Assembly: GCA_029262855.1 (NCBI GenBank)
Contig: JAJCYP010000004.1
Location: forward strand, 33,611 to 97,610
Direction: 5' to 3'
DNA: 64,000 bases
DNA from: Bacteroidota bacterium
GTDB taxonomy: Bacteria > Bacteroidota > Rhodothermia > Rhodothermales > UBA10348
Shown: positions 54,967-64,000 of the stretch, one piece after another
How positions within the stretch are numbered: position 1 is the stretch's first letter
How the letters are laid out: every line of letters begins with the position of its first letter
Position numbers and translations under genes: made by a program
Notes under the pieces: model-generated
The model's input: only the letters and a program-made list of their open reading frames with translations
Database searches by the model: none
Told to the model about the DNA's origin: nothing

Positions 54967-57900
54967 ATGGTTGAAGTAAGTCCCGCTCCAGCGGTTTCAG
55001 GCTCCTTTGTCACGCTCCAAGGGGAGCGCTACTACGCGATTGGCAACGTCGACAAGATGCCGCCGTTCTTCATCAGCGTTGTGTCCGATAGTGACCACTG
55101 GATGTTCATCGCATCCAACGGTGGCCTCACGGCAGGGCGGGTGTCCCCCGATACGGCGCTGTTTCCCTACGTGACCGTCGACAAGATTTACGACAGCACG
55201 CCCAACACCGGGAGCAAGACGGTCATTCGCGTTCACGCTGATGGCAGAACTCGTTTGTGGGAGCCGTTCAACCGGGAGCACAGCGGGTTCTACGATGTCG
55301 AGCGAAACGTCTACAAGACCCTGCTGGGCAACAAGGTGCTCTTCGAAGAAATCAACCGGGATCTGGACCTGGTCTCTCGGCATAGCTGGTCCACTAGCGA
55401 TGAGTTCGGCTTTGTTCGTGAGTCGGAGTTGGAGAACGTTGGAGGCTCCGACCGGCGGGTGGAACTCGTGGATGGCCTCCAGAATCTCCTGCCGGCCTCC
55501 ACACCGCGTTTCGCCCAGACCAACTCGAGCTATCTGGTGGACGCCTACAAGTGGACCGAGCTCCACGAGCGGACCGGACTGGCCATGTTCACGCTCTTCT
55601 CCGGAATAACCGACAAGGCGGAGCCGAGTGAGTCGCTGAAGGCCAATACTGTTTTCTGTCTGGGCCTGTCCGGAAAGAGCGTCCTGCTCAGCTCGAAGCA
55701 GCTTGATGGATTTCGATCCGGCGGTCATGTGGAACAGGAGTCGCGGACGCGAGGCATTCGTGGGGCCTACCTGGTTCACGCCGGCTTGCACCTTGCTCCC
55801 GGCGCCAGCGAGCGCTGGCAGTTGATTGCGAACATCGGACAGAGCCAGGCCGAGGTTGTGGCACTTCAGAGTGCACTCGGTGACCAGGTGGCCGTCGGCG
55901 ATGCGGTATCTCGATCTGTCGAAGCTGGATCTGATGGGCTCGCCCGCATCATGGCCTCCAGCGACGGCTTCCAACTGACCGGGGAAGAGAACGTCTCGGC
56001 GCACCACTACGCCAACGTCCTGTTCAACGTGCTGCGAGGCGGCATTTTCGATCACCACTATCGGGTATCCCGGCAGGGGTTCGCCAACCACGTCAGGGCC
56101 TTCAATCGACCGGTCTTCGACAGACACGCGGCCTTCCTGGCCGGACTTCCCGGGCATCTGGGCAGTCGCGATCTGATGTCGCGGGTAGAGGCACAGGCCG
56201 ACCCGCAGCTGGAGCGACTGGGATTCGAGTATCTCCCTCTGACGTTCGGTCGCCGGCACGGTGACCCCAGCCGTCCCTGGAACCACTTTGCCATCAAACT
56301 CAAGGATGAAGCCGGCAATCGCCTGCTCACGTACGAGGGAAACTGGAGGGACATCTTCCAGAACTGGGAGGCGCTGCTTCTGAGCTTCCCCGACTTCGCC
56401 GAGCACATGATTGGCAAATTCGTCAACGCGTCCACGGTTGACGGGTACAACCCCTACCGGATCACGAACCGGGGCATAGACTGGGAGGTCGAGGAGCCTG
56501 ATGATCCTTGGAGCTACATCGGATACTGGGGTGACCACCAGATCATCTATCTGCTGAAGCTGCTCGAATGGTCACAAGCGTTTCACCCGGAGACCCTCGG
56601 CCAGCTCCTCGCCAAACCGCTGTTCAGCTACGCGAATGTGCCGTACCGCATCAGGCCACTGGCCGCGATGATGGACAACGCGCGGAGTACGGTTGACTAT
56701 GATGAGGTCCTGGCCGAACAGATCGAGGAGCGGGTTGCCGGAATCGGTTTCGATGGTCGGATGGTGCTGGATAAGGACGGGGCGGTCTATCAGGTGACCT
56801 TGTTTGAAAAGCTTTTCATACCGCTGCTGGCCAAGCTGGGAAACCTGGTTGTGGACGGAGGTATCTGGATGAACACCCAGCGGCCCGAATGGAATGACGC
56901 GAACAACGCACTGGTGGGTCAGGGACTCTCGATGGTCACACTCTACTACATGCGGCGTTACATCACCTTCCTGCAACCTCTGGTGGAGTCGATTCCCGGT
57001 GATGTTACCATCTCCAATGAGGTCTGGCAGTGGCTCGACGGATCCGCCGAGGTGCTGGCGAAGCTTCGTCCTCGATTGGGCCCGGGCCCGATCTCACGGG
57101 AGTTGCGGTACCAGGTGTTGACGGAGATCGGCGAAGCCGCTTCCCGGTATCGGGGCACCGTCTATGCACAGGAGGGCTTCACCGGAGCCTCCTCGCAGAG
57201 CGCATCGGACCTGTCACCGCTCTTGGCCGACGCACTGGCGGCTGTGGACCACAGCATCCAGACCAACCGCCGCGAAGACGGCCTGTACGAGGCGTACAAT
57301 CTGATTGGCATTGAGCCCGACGCCGTGGAGGTGGACCACCTCTACGCCATGCTCGAGGGGCAGGTGGCCGTGCTCAGTTCAGGGGCCATCACCCCATCCG
57401 AGGCCGTGGACCTGCTGGAGAGGCTCTTCGAGAGCAAGCTCTTCAGGCGGGATCAGAACTCCTTCCTGCTCTACCCGGATCGACCGCTGCCCCACTATCT
57501 GGAGAAGAACCGCGTGCCGGCCAGCGGCGTGGACGCCACCCCGCTGCTGGGGCGGATGCTGGCGGAGGGCGATGCCAGTATCATTCAACTGGATGCTGAA
57601 GGCTGCTACCGGTTCAACCCGAACTTGAAGAACGCCCAGTTCCTGAACGAGCAACTCGATGCACTGGAACCGGCGTACGGAGGCCTGGTGGCCGAGGCTC
57701 GGGAACCACTGCAGGACCTGTACGAGCAGGTCTTCCGCCACCAGTCGTTCACGGGTCGGTCCGGCGGGATGTTTGGCTTTGAAGGCCTCGGCAGCGTCTA
57801 CTGGCACATGGTTTCGAAACTGCTGTTGGCCGCCCAGGAGCAGTTCTTCGCAGCGCTTGATCAGGGTGCCGACCGGCTGACTGCCCGGCGCCTGGGCGAG

Positions 57901-58404
57901 CTGTACTACGACATCCGGGAAGGTATCGGCTTTAACAAGACCCCGGCCGAATACGGCGCATTCCCGACCGACCCCTATTCCCACACGCCGGGACATGCCG
58001 GTGCCCAGCAGCCCGGCATGACGGGCCAGGTCAAGGAGGAGATGATCACCCGCATGGCCGAACTGGGAATCCGCGTGGACAACGGGGCCGTCACGTTTCA
58101 GCCGGCCCTCTTGCGCGAGCGTGAGTTTCTATCGGAAGCCCGCCCGTTCCGCTACCTGAGCGTGAGCGGCGAGTGGCAGGAAGTGGAAGTACCCGCCGAG
58201 GGACTGGCCTTCACATGGTGCCAGGTGCCCTTCGTCTACACACTGGGCCCGCGCCCGTCCCTGATGGTGTCGTGGCAGGATGGCCGCTCCCAAATGATGT
58301 CGACGCTGGCTTTGCCGGAGGACATCGCCAGCGAACTCTTTCTCAGGACTGGCCACGTGGCACGTATTGACCTCGTTCTCAGCCGCGAGTCGCTGTTCGA
58401 CTAG
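54967..58404 (+). CDS. Large uncharacterised protein, possible (alpha/alpha)6-type carbohydrate-active enzyme
   Basis: 1145 aa, no signal peptide; aromatic/acidic-rich helical core incl. YEGNWRDIFQNWEAL, YIGYWGDHQIIYLLKLLEW, GGIWMNTQRPEWNDANNALVGQGLSMVTLYYMRRY; directly downstream of the sugar porter gene. Confidence 0.75.
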   Translation: MVEVSPAPAVSGSFVTLQGERYYAIGNVDKMPPFFISVVSDSDHWMFIASNGGLTAGRVSPDTALFPYVTVDKIYDSTPNTGSKTVIRVHADGRTRLWEPFNREHSGFYDVERNVYKTLLGNKVLFEEINRDLDLVSRHSWSTSDEFGFVRESELENVGGSDRRVELVDGLQNLLPASTPRFAQTNSSYLVDAYKWTELHERTGLAMFTLFSGITDKAEPSESLKANTVFCLGLSGKSVLLSSKQLDGFRSGGHVEQESRTRGIRGAYLVHAGLHLAPGASERWQLIANIGQSQAEVVALQSALGDQVAVGDAVSRSVEAGSDGLARIMASSDGFQLTGEENVSAHHYANVLFNVLRGGIFDHHYRVSRQGFANHVRAFNRPVFDRHAAFLAGLPGHLGSRDLMSRVEAQADPQLERLGFEYLPLTFGRRHGDPSRPWNHFAIKLKDEAGNRLLTYEGNWRDIFQNWEALLLSFPDFAEHMIGKFVNASTVDGYNPYRITNRGIDWEVEEPDDPWSYIGYWGDHQIIYLLKLLEWSQAFHPETLGQLLAKPLFSYANVPYRIRPLAAMMDNARSTVDYDEVLAEQIEERVAGIGFDGRMVLDKDGAVYQVTLFEKLFIPLLAKLGNLVVDGGIWMNTQRPEWNDANNALVGQGLSMVTLYYMRRYITFLQPLVESIPGDVTISNEVWQWLDGSAEVLAKLRPRLGPGPISRELRYQVLTEIGEAASRYRGTVYAQEGFTGASSQSASDLSPLLADALAAVDHSIQTNRREDGLYEAYNLIGIEPDAVEVDHLYAMLEGQVAVLSSGAITPSEAVDLLERLFESKLFRRDQNSFLLYPDRPLPHYLEKNRVPASGVDATPLLGRMLAEGDASIIQLDAEGCYRFNPNLKNAQFLNEQLDALEPAYGGLVAEAREPLQDLYEQVFRHQSFTGRSGGMFGFEGLGSVYWHMVSKLLLAAQEQFFAALDQGADRLTARRLGELYYDIREGIGFNKTPAEYGAFPTDPYSHTPGHAGAQQPGMTGQVKEEMITRMAELGIRVDNGAVTFQPALLREREFLSEARPFRYLSVSGEWQEVEVPAEGLAFTWCQVPFVYTLGPRPSLMVSWQDGRSQMMSTLALPEDIASELFLRTGHVARIDLVLSRESLFD

Positions 58405-59036
58405 TTGGCGATCATGCAGTAGAAGAGCCCATCGCCACCGGTGCCCTGGAGGTTCTCCAGACTACAGCCCCGCGAGGCGTGCGCCGAGTTCCAGGAGGTC
58501 GGGTTCGCCCCTCCTCCCTGGCGATCATGGTGCCCCACCTGTGCGCTTCCGTCTGGAGAGCTGCTGGTCCAATCGGAGCAGGTATGGTCGGTACCATCGT
58601 CCGCGAAGGCACGGCCAGACAGGTCAGAGCCTGTGAGAATGTCGTGTCGGTTGGGCGTGTCGCCCCTGCCGTTGACCATCTCTCCCTTCTCATTCAGTTG
58701 GGTCTCCTTGGTGAGGTTGTTCTCGCCGTGGAGTTCATCCAGGTTGGCCGCGATCTGAACGCCTGCCACATTATGCCAGGGCCCGCTGCCGATGCGATCC
58801 CGCGCGTTGACGGCCGTGGTGCTCAGGTATGCCACCCAGCCATTCGCCGCCAGGCCCGCCTGATCAGCCAGCGTCGCACACCAGCCATCCGCGCCTGCCA
58901 GTCCCCCGAGATCCGCCCCATTGCCGGGATTGGCCGAGGTCAAAAAGAACGACGGCGCCGGACTCTTATCCGAGGCGGCCTGATCTGAACCGGCACAGCC
59001 GGCAAGCAAGAGCGTGACAAACAGGATCCGGTACAT
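58401..59036 (-). CDS. DUF1554/lectin-like lipoprotein
   Basis: Lipobox LLAGCAG; FFLTSANPGNGADLGGLAGADGWCATLADQAGLAANGWVAYLS...ARDRIGSGPW; CSDWTSS; LFYCMI. Confidence 0.8.
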   Translation of the reverse strand: MYRILFVTLLLAGCAGSDQAASDKSPAPSFFLTSANPGNGADLGGLAGADGWCATLADQAGLAANGWVAYLSTTAVNARDRIGSGPWHNVAGVQIAANLDELHGENNLTKETQLNEKGEMVNGRGDTPNRHDILTGSDLSGRAFADDGTDHTCSDWTSSSPDGSAQVGHHDRQGGGANPTSWNSAHASRGCSLENLQGTGGDGLFYCMIAN

Positions 59037-59073
59037 GGGTCATAGACAGGCGAGTGATTCTCAAACATACGAC

Positions 59074-59103
59074 AAGGGCTCCGTCAACATCGACGGAGCC
59101 CTT
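59074..59103. terminator. Strong stem-loop, probable terminator/3' stabiliser
   Basis: AAGGGCTCCGTC-AACATC-GACGGAGCCCTT, perfect 12-bp stem; only a short T tract. Confidence 0.6.
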
Positions 59104-59197
59104 GGCCGGCCTTACCGGGCCGAGTATTGGGATTGAGGCGAGGCATGTGGAGTCTTGAACACACGAATACTTCGCCCCGCCTCTCTCCTTGGGCGGA

Positions 59198-59362
59198 CTA
59201 GACTTTGACGCGTCTTCCCGAGACAAACGAGAGCACAGCGAGGATCAAAAAGACGATGAAAGCGATTTTGGCGATCCACGCCGCGGTACCGGCGATGCCG
59301 CCGAAACCAAGAATGGCCGCTACGATTGCGATAATTAACAGGGTGACAGCCAATCTCAACAT
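59198..59362 (-). CDS. DUF1328 family small membrane protein
   Basis: [54 protein letters not shown], 54 aa; start re-set from the longer track ORF. Confidence 0.9.
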   Translation of the reverse strand: MLRLAVTLLIIAIVAAILGFGGIAGTAAWIAKIAFIVFLILAVLSFVSGRRVKV

Positions 59363-59765
59363 GTGGTTCTTCCTCTGTTTGTTCTCGATTCTGTGTCTGA
59401 AAGTGGGGATTACCCACTCGCACTTCCAATATAGAATGCAGTCAGGAAGATATTTCGTAAGCATGTGGCCTACACGCCTCTAGGACACCAGCGCTTCGTT
59501 TCGTAGGACGACTCCTACAGGCCGACGTTACCAACGCGCCACGTGGCCTCGGACATCCACGTGCACGAACGGGCCTCGGTGAGGCTTCGGCCCGTAGACG
59601 CCGAGTCCCCCCAGACGCTGATTAACGCCATCTGGTCATTGACCTCGATCAGGCCGGCCGCCGACTGGCAAGGGTTTGACAAGGACTATCCCGAGATACC
59701 AGCTAGGCGTACTGCCGAGACCCGGTGTCAGCATCGTCCTGTCCGGCGCCCGAATGCCTCCAGGC

Positions 59766-61337
59766 TCACCCGAAGCTGATGCCCTGCGCCAGCGGCAGCT
59801 CCGTGGACCAGTTGACCGTGTTGGTCTGGCGACGCATGTAGACCTTCCAGGCGTCCGATCCGGATTCGCGACCACCGCCGGTTTCCTTCTCGCCACCGAA
59901 CGCTCCGCCAATCTCGGCACCAGAGGTCCCGATGTTGACGTTGGCGATTCCACAGTCGCTGCCGCGGTGCGACAGGAAGTACTCGGCCTCACGCACGTGA
60001 TCCGTGAAGATGGCCGATGACAGGCCCTGGGGCACGGCGTTGTGCAGATCGAGGGCTTCCTGCAACTCGTCGACAGCCTCGCGAGGCGTCGAATCTGCGT
60101 TCCCATAGCCAATCAGGTAAAGAATGGGACCGAAGGTCTCGTTTTGCACGATCTGGAAATCGTTCTTGGCAGTCGCGATACACGGGGTGACGTACAGACC
60201 GCCGGGATAATCCGGGCCTTCGAGGACTTCGCCCCCGTAGAGGATCTCTCCTCCTTCGGCGACGACGGCTTCCTTCGCCCGCATCAGGTCATCAACTGCC
60301 CGCTGGTTGACCAATGGGCCCATGAGGGTATTCGGGGCGCTGGGGTCACCGATGGGGATATCGTGGTATGCCTTGACGAGCCGGTCCTGAAGCTCCTGAC
60401 GCATCGACTCGTGGACGATGATCCGGCGAGTGGACGTACAGCGCTGGCCAGCCGTGCCAACCGAACCGAACAGGATGGCTGGAAGGACCAGATCCATATT
60501 CGCGTGGGGCGTCACGATGATGGCGTTGTTGCCTCCCAACTCGAGGATGGACTTGCCGAGGCGCTGGCCTACGACGCTACCGACCCGGTGACCCATCCGG
60601 CAGCTACCCGTCGCCGAGATAAGCGGAATCCTGCGATCAGCCAGCATGCGCTCGCCAACGGTTTCCACATCGCCCATTGCGAGTGAGAAGATGGCCGGGT
60701 TTACGTCATTGTCGCGGCAGACCTGCTCTGCAATCTTGATACAGGCAATCGCCGTCAGCGGCGTGACCTCTGAAGGCTTCCAGACGGTGGTGTCGCCACA
60801 AACCGCGGCAAGCGCCGAGTTCCAGGCCCAGACGGCAACCGGGAAGTTGAAGGCGCTGATGATGCCGACCACCCCGAGCGGATGCCACTGCTCCTTCATG
60901 TGGTGATCCTGGCGCTCAGACGGCATGGTGAGACCGTAGAGCTGACGGGAGAGGCCCGTGGCGAAATCGCAGATGTCAATCATCTCCTGCACTTCACCTT
61001 CGCCTTCGGCGGCAATCTTGCCCATTTCCAGCGTGACGAGGGCGCCCAGCTCCTTCTTCTTTGCACGAAGGGCATCGCCCAACTGGCGAACCACTTCGCC
61101 GCGCCTCGGCCCCGGGATCTTTCGCCATTCCACAAAAGCATCCTGCGCCTTCCGCACGATGCGATCATACTCCTCGGCCGTGATCTGCTTCACGGTCGCG
61201 ATGTGCGAGCCGTCGATGGGCGTTGTCACATCCAACTGGGGCCCGGATCCGATCCACTCGCCATCGAATCCACCATGGTTCATGTCATGGATTCCCAAGC
61301 TTGAGAGAAATGCCCTTGCGGCCGCTGTAGCTTCCAT
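59766..61337 (-). CDS. Aldehyde dehydrogenase (ALDH7/alpha-aminoadipic semialdehyde dehydrogenase-like)
   Basis: GIISAFNFPVAVWAWNSALAAVCGDTTVWKPSE; LELGGNNAIIV; FGSVGTAGQRCTSTRR; start re-set to MEATAAARAFLSSLG at 61337. Confidence 0.93.
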   Translation of the reverse strand: MEATAAARAFLSSLGIHDMNHGGFDGEWIGSGPQLDVTTPIDGSHIATVKQITAEEYDRIVRKAQDAFVEWRKIPGPRRGEVVRQLGDALRAKKKELGALVTLEMGKIAAEGEGEVQEMIDICDFATGLSRQLYGLTMPSERQDHHMKEQWHPLGVVGIISAFNFPVAVWAWNSALAAVCGDTTVWKPSEVTPLTAIACIKIAEQVCRDNDVNPAIFSLAMGDVETVGERMLADRRIPLISATGSCRMGHRVGSVVGQRLGKSILELGGNNAIIVTPHANMDLVLPAILFGSVGTAGQRCTSTRRIIVHESMRQELQDRLVKAYHDIPIGDPSAPNTLMGPLVNQRAVDDLMRAKEAVVAEGGEILYGGEVLEGPDYPGGLYVTPCIATAKNDFQIVQNETFGPILYLIGYGNADSTPREAVDELQEALDLHNAVPQGLSSAIFTDHVREAEYFLSHRGSDCGIANVNIGTSGAEIGGAFGGEKETGGGRESGSDAWKVYMRRQTNTVNWSTELPLAQGISFG

Positions 61338-61566
61338 CGATCTATCGCTGTCTGAAGTCGTTCCTGTATGAAATGCTCCAACTACGGAAGCGCTTCTTGG
61401 CTCCGCGATGGGGGTTGGTACGCAGATTCTTCCCCATTCGAGTGAGGTGGTGGCGTTCGCCCACGACCTGCCCTCGATTCGAAAACCAACCAGCAGACGG
61501 AAACTTTCCTTGGCCGATGCGGCTTCTCGGTGGCCCAGCGAACGACTCATCTCTTTCCCCGTCGAA

Positions 61567-63105
61567 ATGACATCAAGGTACCTTCCCCTCTTCTCGGTCC
61601 TGGCAGTGCTCCTGGTCCTTCCTGCCCGAGCTCAGACTTTACAGAACGAAGACCCCGTCATCGCCGAAATGTGGCAGATCGGTATGGAGGAATCCCGAAC
61701 CCGGGAGCTCGCCCACGTGCTCATGGATCAGATCGGCCCCCGACTTGCCGGCTCCGAGGGACTGGAACAGGCGCAGCAGTGGCTGATGGAGACCTACGCT
61801 GACTGGGGAGTCGATGCGCGAAAGGAAGAAATTGGAACGTGGCGCCGCTGGCGACATGGAACGCTGCACGTGGACATGATCGAACCGCGAGTGTCCAGCC
61901 TAGAGGCCAAGTTGAAGGCCTGGAGCCCGGGCACCAACGGCCCCGTTCGCGCTGAAGTGGTGGTCCCGCCCGTGAAGACGAATGCCGCGGCAGACGCCGA
62001 GTGGATGGCTTCCACGGCCGGAAAGTTCGTGATGGTCAGTCAGCCTCAGGAGATGTGCCGTGCGGCCCAGGAACTGGAGGCCAACGCCTCCGAGGCTACC
62101 ATCGAAGCACTCGGCAAGCGCCGCCGTGATGAGTTTAACGCCTATCGCAATCGCGTGGGGGCCCTACAGGCCGGCGATTTTGACAACGCCGGGGCCGCAG
62201 GGACTCTGGAGTCCCGTTGGTCAGGCGGATGGGGCGTCAACAAGGTGTTCTCCACCTCCAACAAATCGGCCGTGGCACTCGACATTTCGTGCGAGGATTA
62301 CGGTTTGATCTACCGCCTTGTTGAGGGCGGTCACCGGGTTGTCCTGGAGGTAAACGCGCAGGCCCAGGACCTCGGCGAGGTGCCGCAATTCAATGTGGTC
62401 GGTCAGATCACGGGCTCCGAGTTGCCCCACGAATACGTCCTATTGGGCGCTCACCTTGATTCATGGCACGCCGCTACCGGAGCCACCGACAACGGTACGG
62501 GCACCATCACGATGCTCGAGGCCGTGCGCATTCTCAAGATGACCTATCCCAACCCGCGCCGCACGATTCTGGTGGGCCACTGGGCCAACGAGGAGATGGG
62601 CCGCGTTGGCTCGCGCGCCTTCCGCGACGATAACCCGGAGATCATGGACGGCATCCAGGCCGCATTCAATCAGGACAATGGCACCTGGCGCTTCGAAAAA
62701 ATCGAAGGTCAAGGATATGCCGATGCCGCCTCACACATCCCGAAATGGATGGCGATGCTGCCGCGCGAATTCCAGGATCAGATCACGCTCGAGATGCCCG
62801 GCCCGCAGGCCAACACAGGCTCCGACCACACGTCGTTTATCTGCGCCGGCGTTCCCAGTTTTCGGCTGCAGTCTCCGTACGATGAGTATCGTCAGTACAC
62901 CTGGCACACCAACCGCGATACCTACGACAAGATCTCATTTGACGATCTGGCCAGGAACGCCACGGTGGCTGCCATGATGGCGTATCAGGCTTCGGAGGAT
63001 CCGAGTCGATTCGGGCGGGAGCAGGCGCTGTTGCCGGTAGCTGCGAACGGACGGCCGAGGTCGTGGCCAAACTGCCGCCCGGCGCCGCGGGAGTCTGGGC
63101 GCTGA
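61567..63105 (+). CDS. M28 family metallopeptidase
   Basis: Signal peptide MTSRYLPLFSVLAVLLVLPARAQ; LGAHLDSWHAATGATDNGTGTITMLEAVRIL; GHWANEEMGRVGSRAF; TGSDHTSF. Confidence 0.92.
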   Translation: MTSRYLPLFSVLAVLLVLPARAQTLQNEDPVIAEMWQIGMEESRTRELAHVLMDQIGPRLAGSEGLEQAQQWLMETYADWGVDARKEEIGTWRRWRHGTLHVDMIEPRVSSLEAKLKAWSPGTNGPVRAEVVVPPVKTNAAADAEWMASTAGKFVMVSQPQEMCRAAQELEANASEATIEALGKRRRDEFNAYRNRVGALQAGDFDNAGAAGTLESRWSGGWGVNKVFSTSNKSAVALDISCEDYGLIYRLVEGGHRVVLEVNAQAQDLGEVPQFNVVGQITGSELPHEYVLLGAHLDSWHAATGATDNGTGTITMLEAVRILKMTYPNPRRTILVGHWANEEMGRVGSRAFRDDNPEIMDGIQAAFNQDNGTWRFEKIEGQGYADAASHIPKWMAMLPREFQDQITLEMPGPQANTGSDHTSFICAGVPSFRLQSPYDEYRQYTWHTNRDTYDKISFDDLARNATVAAMMAYQASEDPSRFGREQALLPVAANGRPRSWPNCRPAPRESGR

Positions 63106-63109
63106 TGGC

Positions 63110-64000
63110 TCAGTCCTTCGGCACCAGCATTACGCGACCTGTTGCAGCGGCCTCGACCTTGTCCCGGCTGAAGTACACCGGAAAGAACTGGTCTTGCGCC
63201 CAGCGTTGAAACAGGTCGCGGTAGTGCGGACTGTCCGGGTCTCCGGATTGGCCAGGTGCGTTCATTCCCACGGAGGCATCCCAATCTGAGGTGTCCACAA
63301 TCATGCGGAATGACGCGCCCGACCGCTGGTTGTCTCCACTGCCGGAGTTGTTGACGGTGAAGCTATTACCACCGCGCGGCAGGGTGCCCACATCCAGCTT
63401 CGCCCGGGTCTCGAGGTCCACGGCGGCGGTCATCGGGTGCGGAATCGAGACGTGTTTGTACTGGCCGTACTGCCACTCGTCCAGGTCCGGGCCGATGAGA
63501 TCCACCAGTCCCTCGACCGACGCTTCCAGTTCGTCCACCAGCATCTTGTCGCGGCCATCCAGGGGTGTACACCGGTCGCAGAGCGCGCCGAACTCCGGAC
63601 CGGGGCGCACGAGATGGTCGATGATCATGGAAAGGGGCAGGCCGCCCAGGGCCTCTCGAGCCTTGTCGGACATCACCACGTGCGGGACAGAGCGCTGCAG
63701 CCTTCTCTCGATGGCCACATAGATGGCGGCCGGCCCGGAATCGGGCGTGAGGCGGTGATCCCAGTCGGTCAGCATCTCGAGTGCGTAGGCGGCTGCCTCG
63801 CTGAGGGGACCGAGGTGTTTCAGCAACGGCACGATGGTTCGAGCAGGCAGCGACACATGGTCGGTCTGCAGCGCCATCATGTCCGACATCGTGTGCGCCC
63901 TTCCGCTTGAAAGAACCTCCTCGAGCCGATTGAACCGGGAGGGATCACTCCACTCCCAGCCGACGGCATCCCGGTAGGCGTAGTCCTTGGGGACCAGATT
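63110..64000 (-). CDS. Penicillin acylase family protein, C-terminal part (5' end beyond window)
   Basis: Reverse frame open from base 64000 (NLVPKDYAYRDAVGWEWSDPSRFNRLEEVLSSGRAHTMSDMMALQTD...); C-terminal GASFRMIVDTSDWDASVGMNAPGQSGDPDSPHYRDLFQRWAQDQFFPVYFSRDKVEA. Confidence 0.9.
   Translation of the reverse strand, partial: NLVPKDYAYRDAVGWEWSDPSRFNRLEEVLSSGRAHTMSDMMALQTDHVSLPARTIVPLLKHLGPLSEAAAYALEMLTDWDHRLTPDSGPAAIYVAIERRLQRSVPHVVMSDKAREALGGLPLSMIIDHLVRPGPEFGALCDRCTPLDGRDKMLVDELEASVEGLVDLIGPDLDEWQYGQYKHVSIPHPMTAAVDLETRAKLDVGTLPRGGNSFTVNNSGSGDNQRSGASFRMIVDTSDWDASVGMNAPGQSGDPDSPHYRDLFQRWAQDQFFPVYFSRDKVEAAATGRVMLVPKD

Noticed and set aside
54997-56538. 513-aa ORF on the - strand
   Set aside because: Antisense to the 1145-aa enzyme with no recognisable domain.
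59543-59779. 78-aa ORF on the + strand
   Set aside because: Overlaps the convergent ALDH gene end and has no recognisable family; insufficient support without conservation data.
1-64000. tRNA or rRNA genes
   Set aside because: No tRNA cloverleaf or rRNA-like segment was recognised by eye; a tRNAscan-SE/Infernal run would be needed to exclude them formally.

Overview
High-GC bacterial chromosomal window with mostly ordinary gene content. T9SS C-terminal sorting domains, FG-GAP/ASPIC-UnbV proteins and many secreted lipoproteins suggest a Rhodothermota/Bacteroidota-like host (inference only). Main content: a Mn/Zn/Fe-type ABC uptake operon whose two permeases each carry a C-terminal winged-helix-like extension, with a near-perfect DtxR/MntR-like palindrome upstream; a heterodimeric ABC exporter; an apparently intact IS200/IS605 element (tnpA+tnpB, matched end hairpins); large T9SS proteins; an OmpA/HHH/MscS/P450 cluster; M28 peptidases, including a 48-bp duplicated M28 3' end flanking a giant metalloprotease gene; an SLC12-like transporter; a VapBC module; an ABC-2 exporter; a diheme-b/multiheme-c cytochrome next to a CRTAC1/TPR protein and a nitronate monooxygenase-like protein; a PLP decarboxylase + AspT-type antiporter pair; a sugar-porter MFS + large (alpha/alpha)6-like protein; an aldehyde dehydrogenase; and a partial penicillin acylase. 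Many long ORFs in the supplied track are antisense shadows of real genes. Two genes running off the window edges, and small ORFs below the track's length cutoff, were read directly from the sequence. No unequivocally new defence-type system is visible. The best leads are the permease-wHTH fusions with the palindrome, the M28 3'-end duplication, the decarboxylase/antiporter pair, the cytochrome cluster and the large uncharacterised enzyme.
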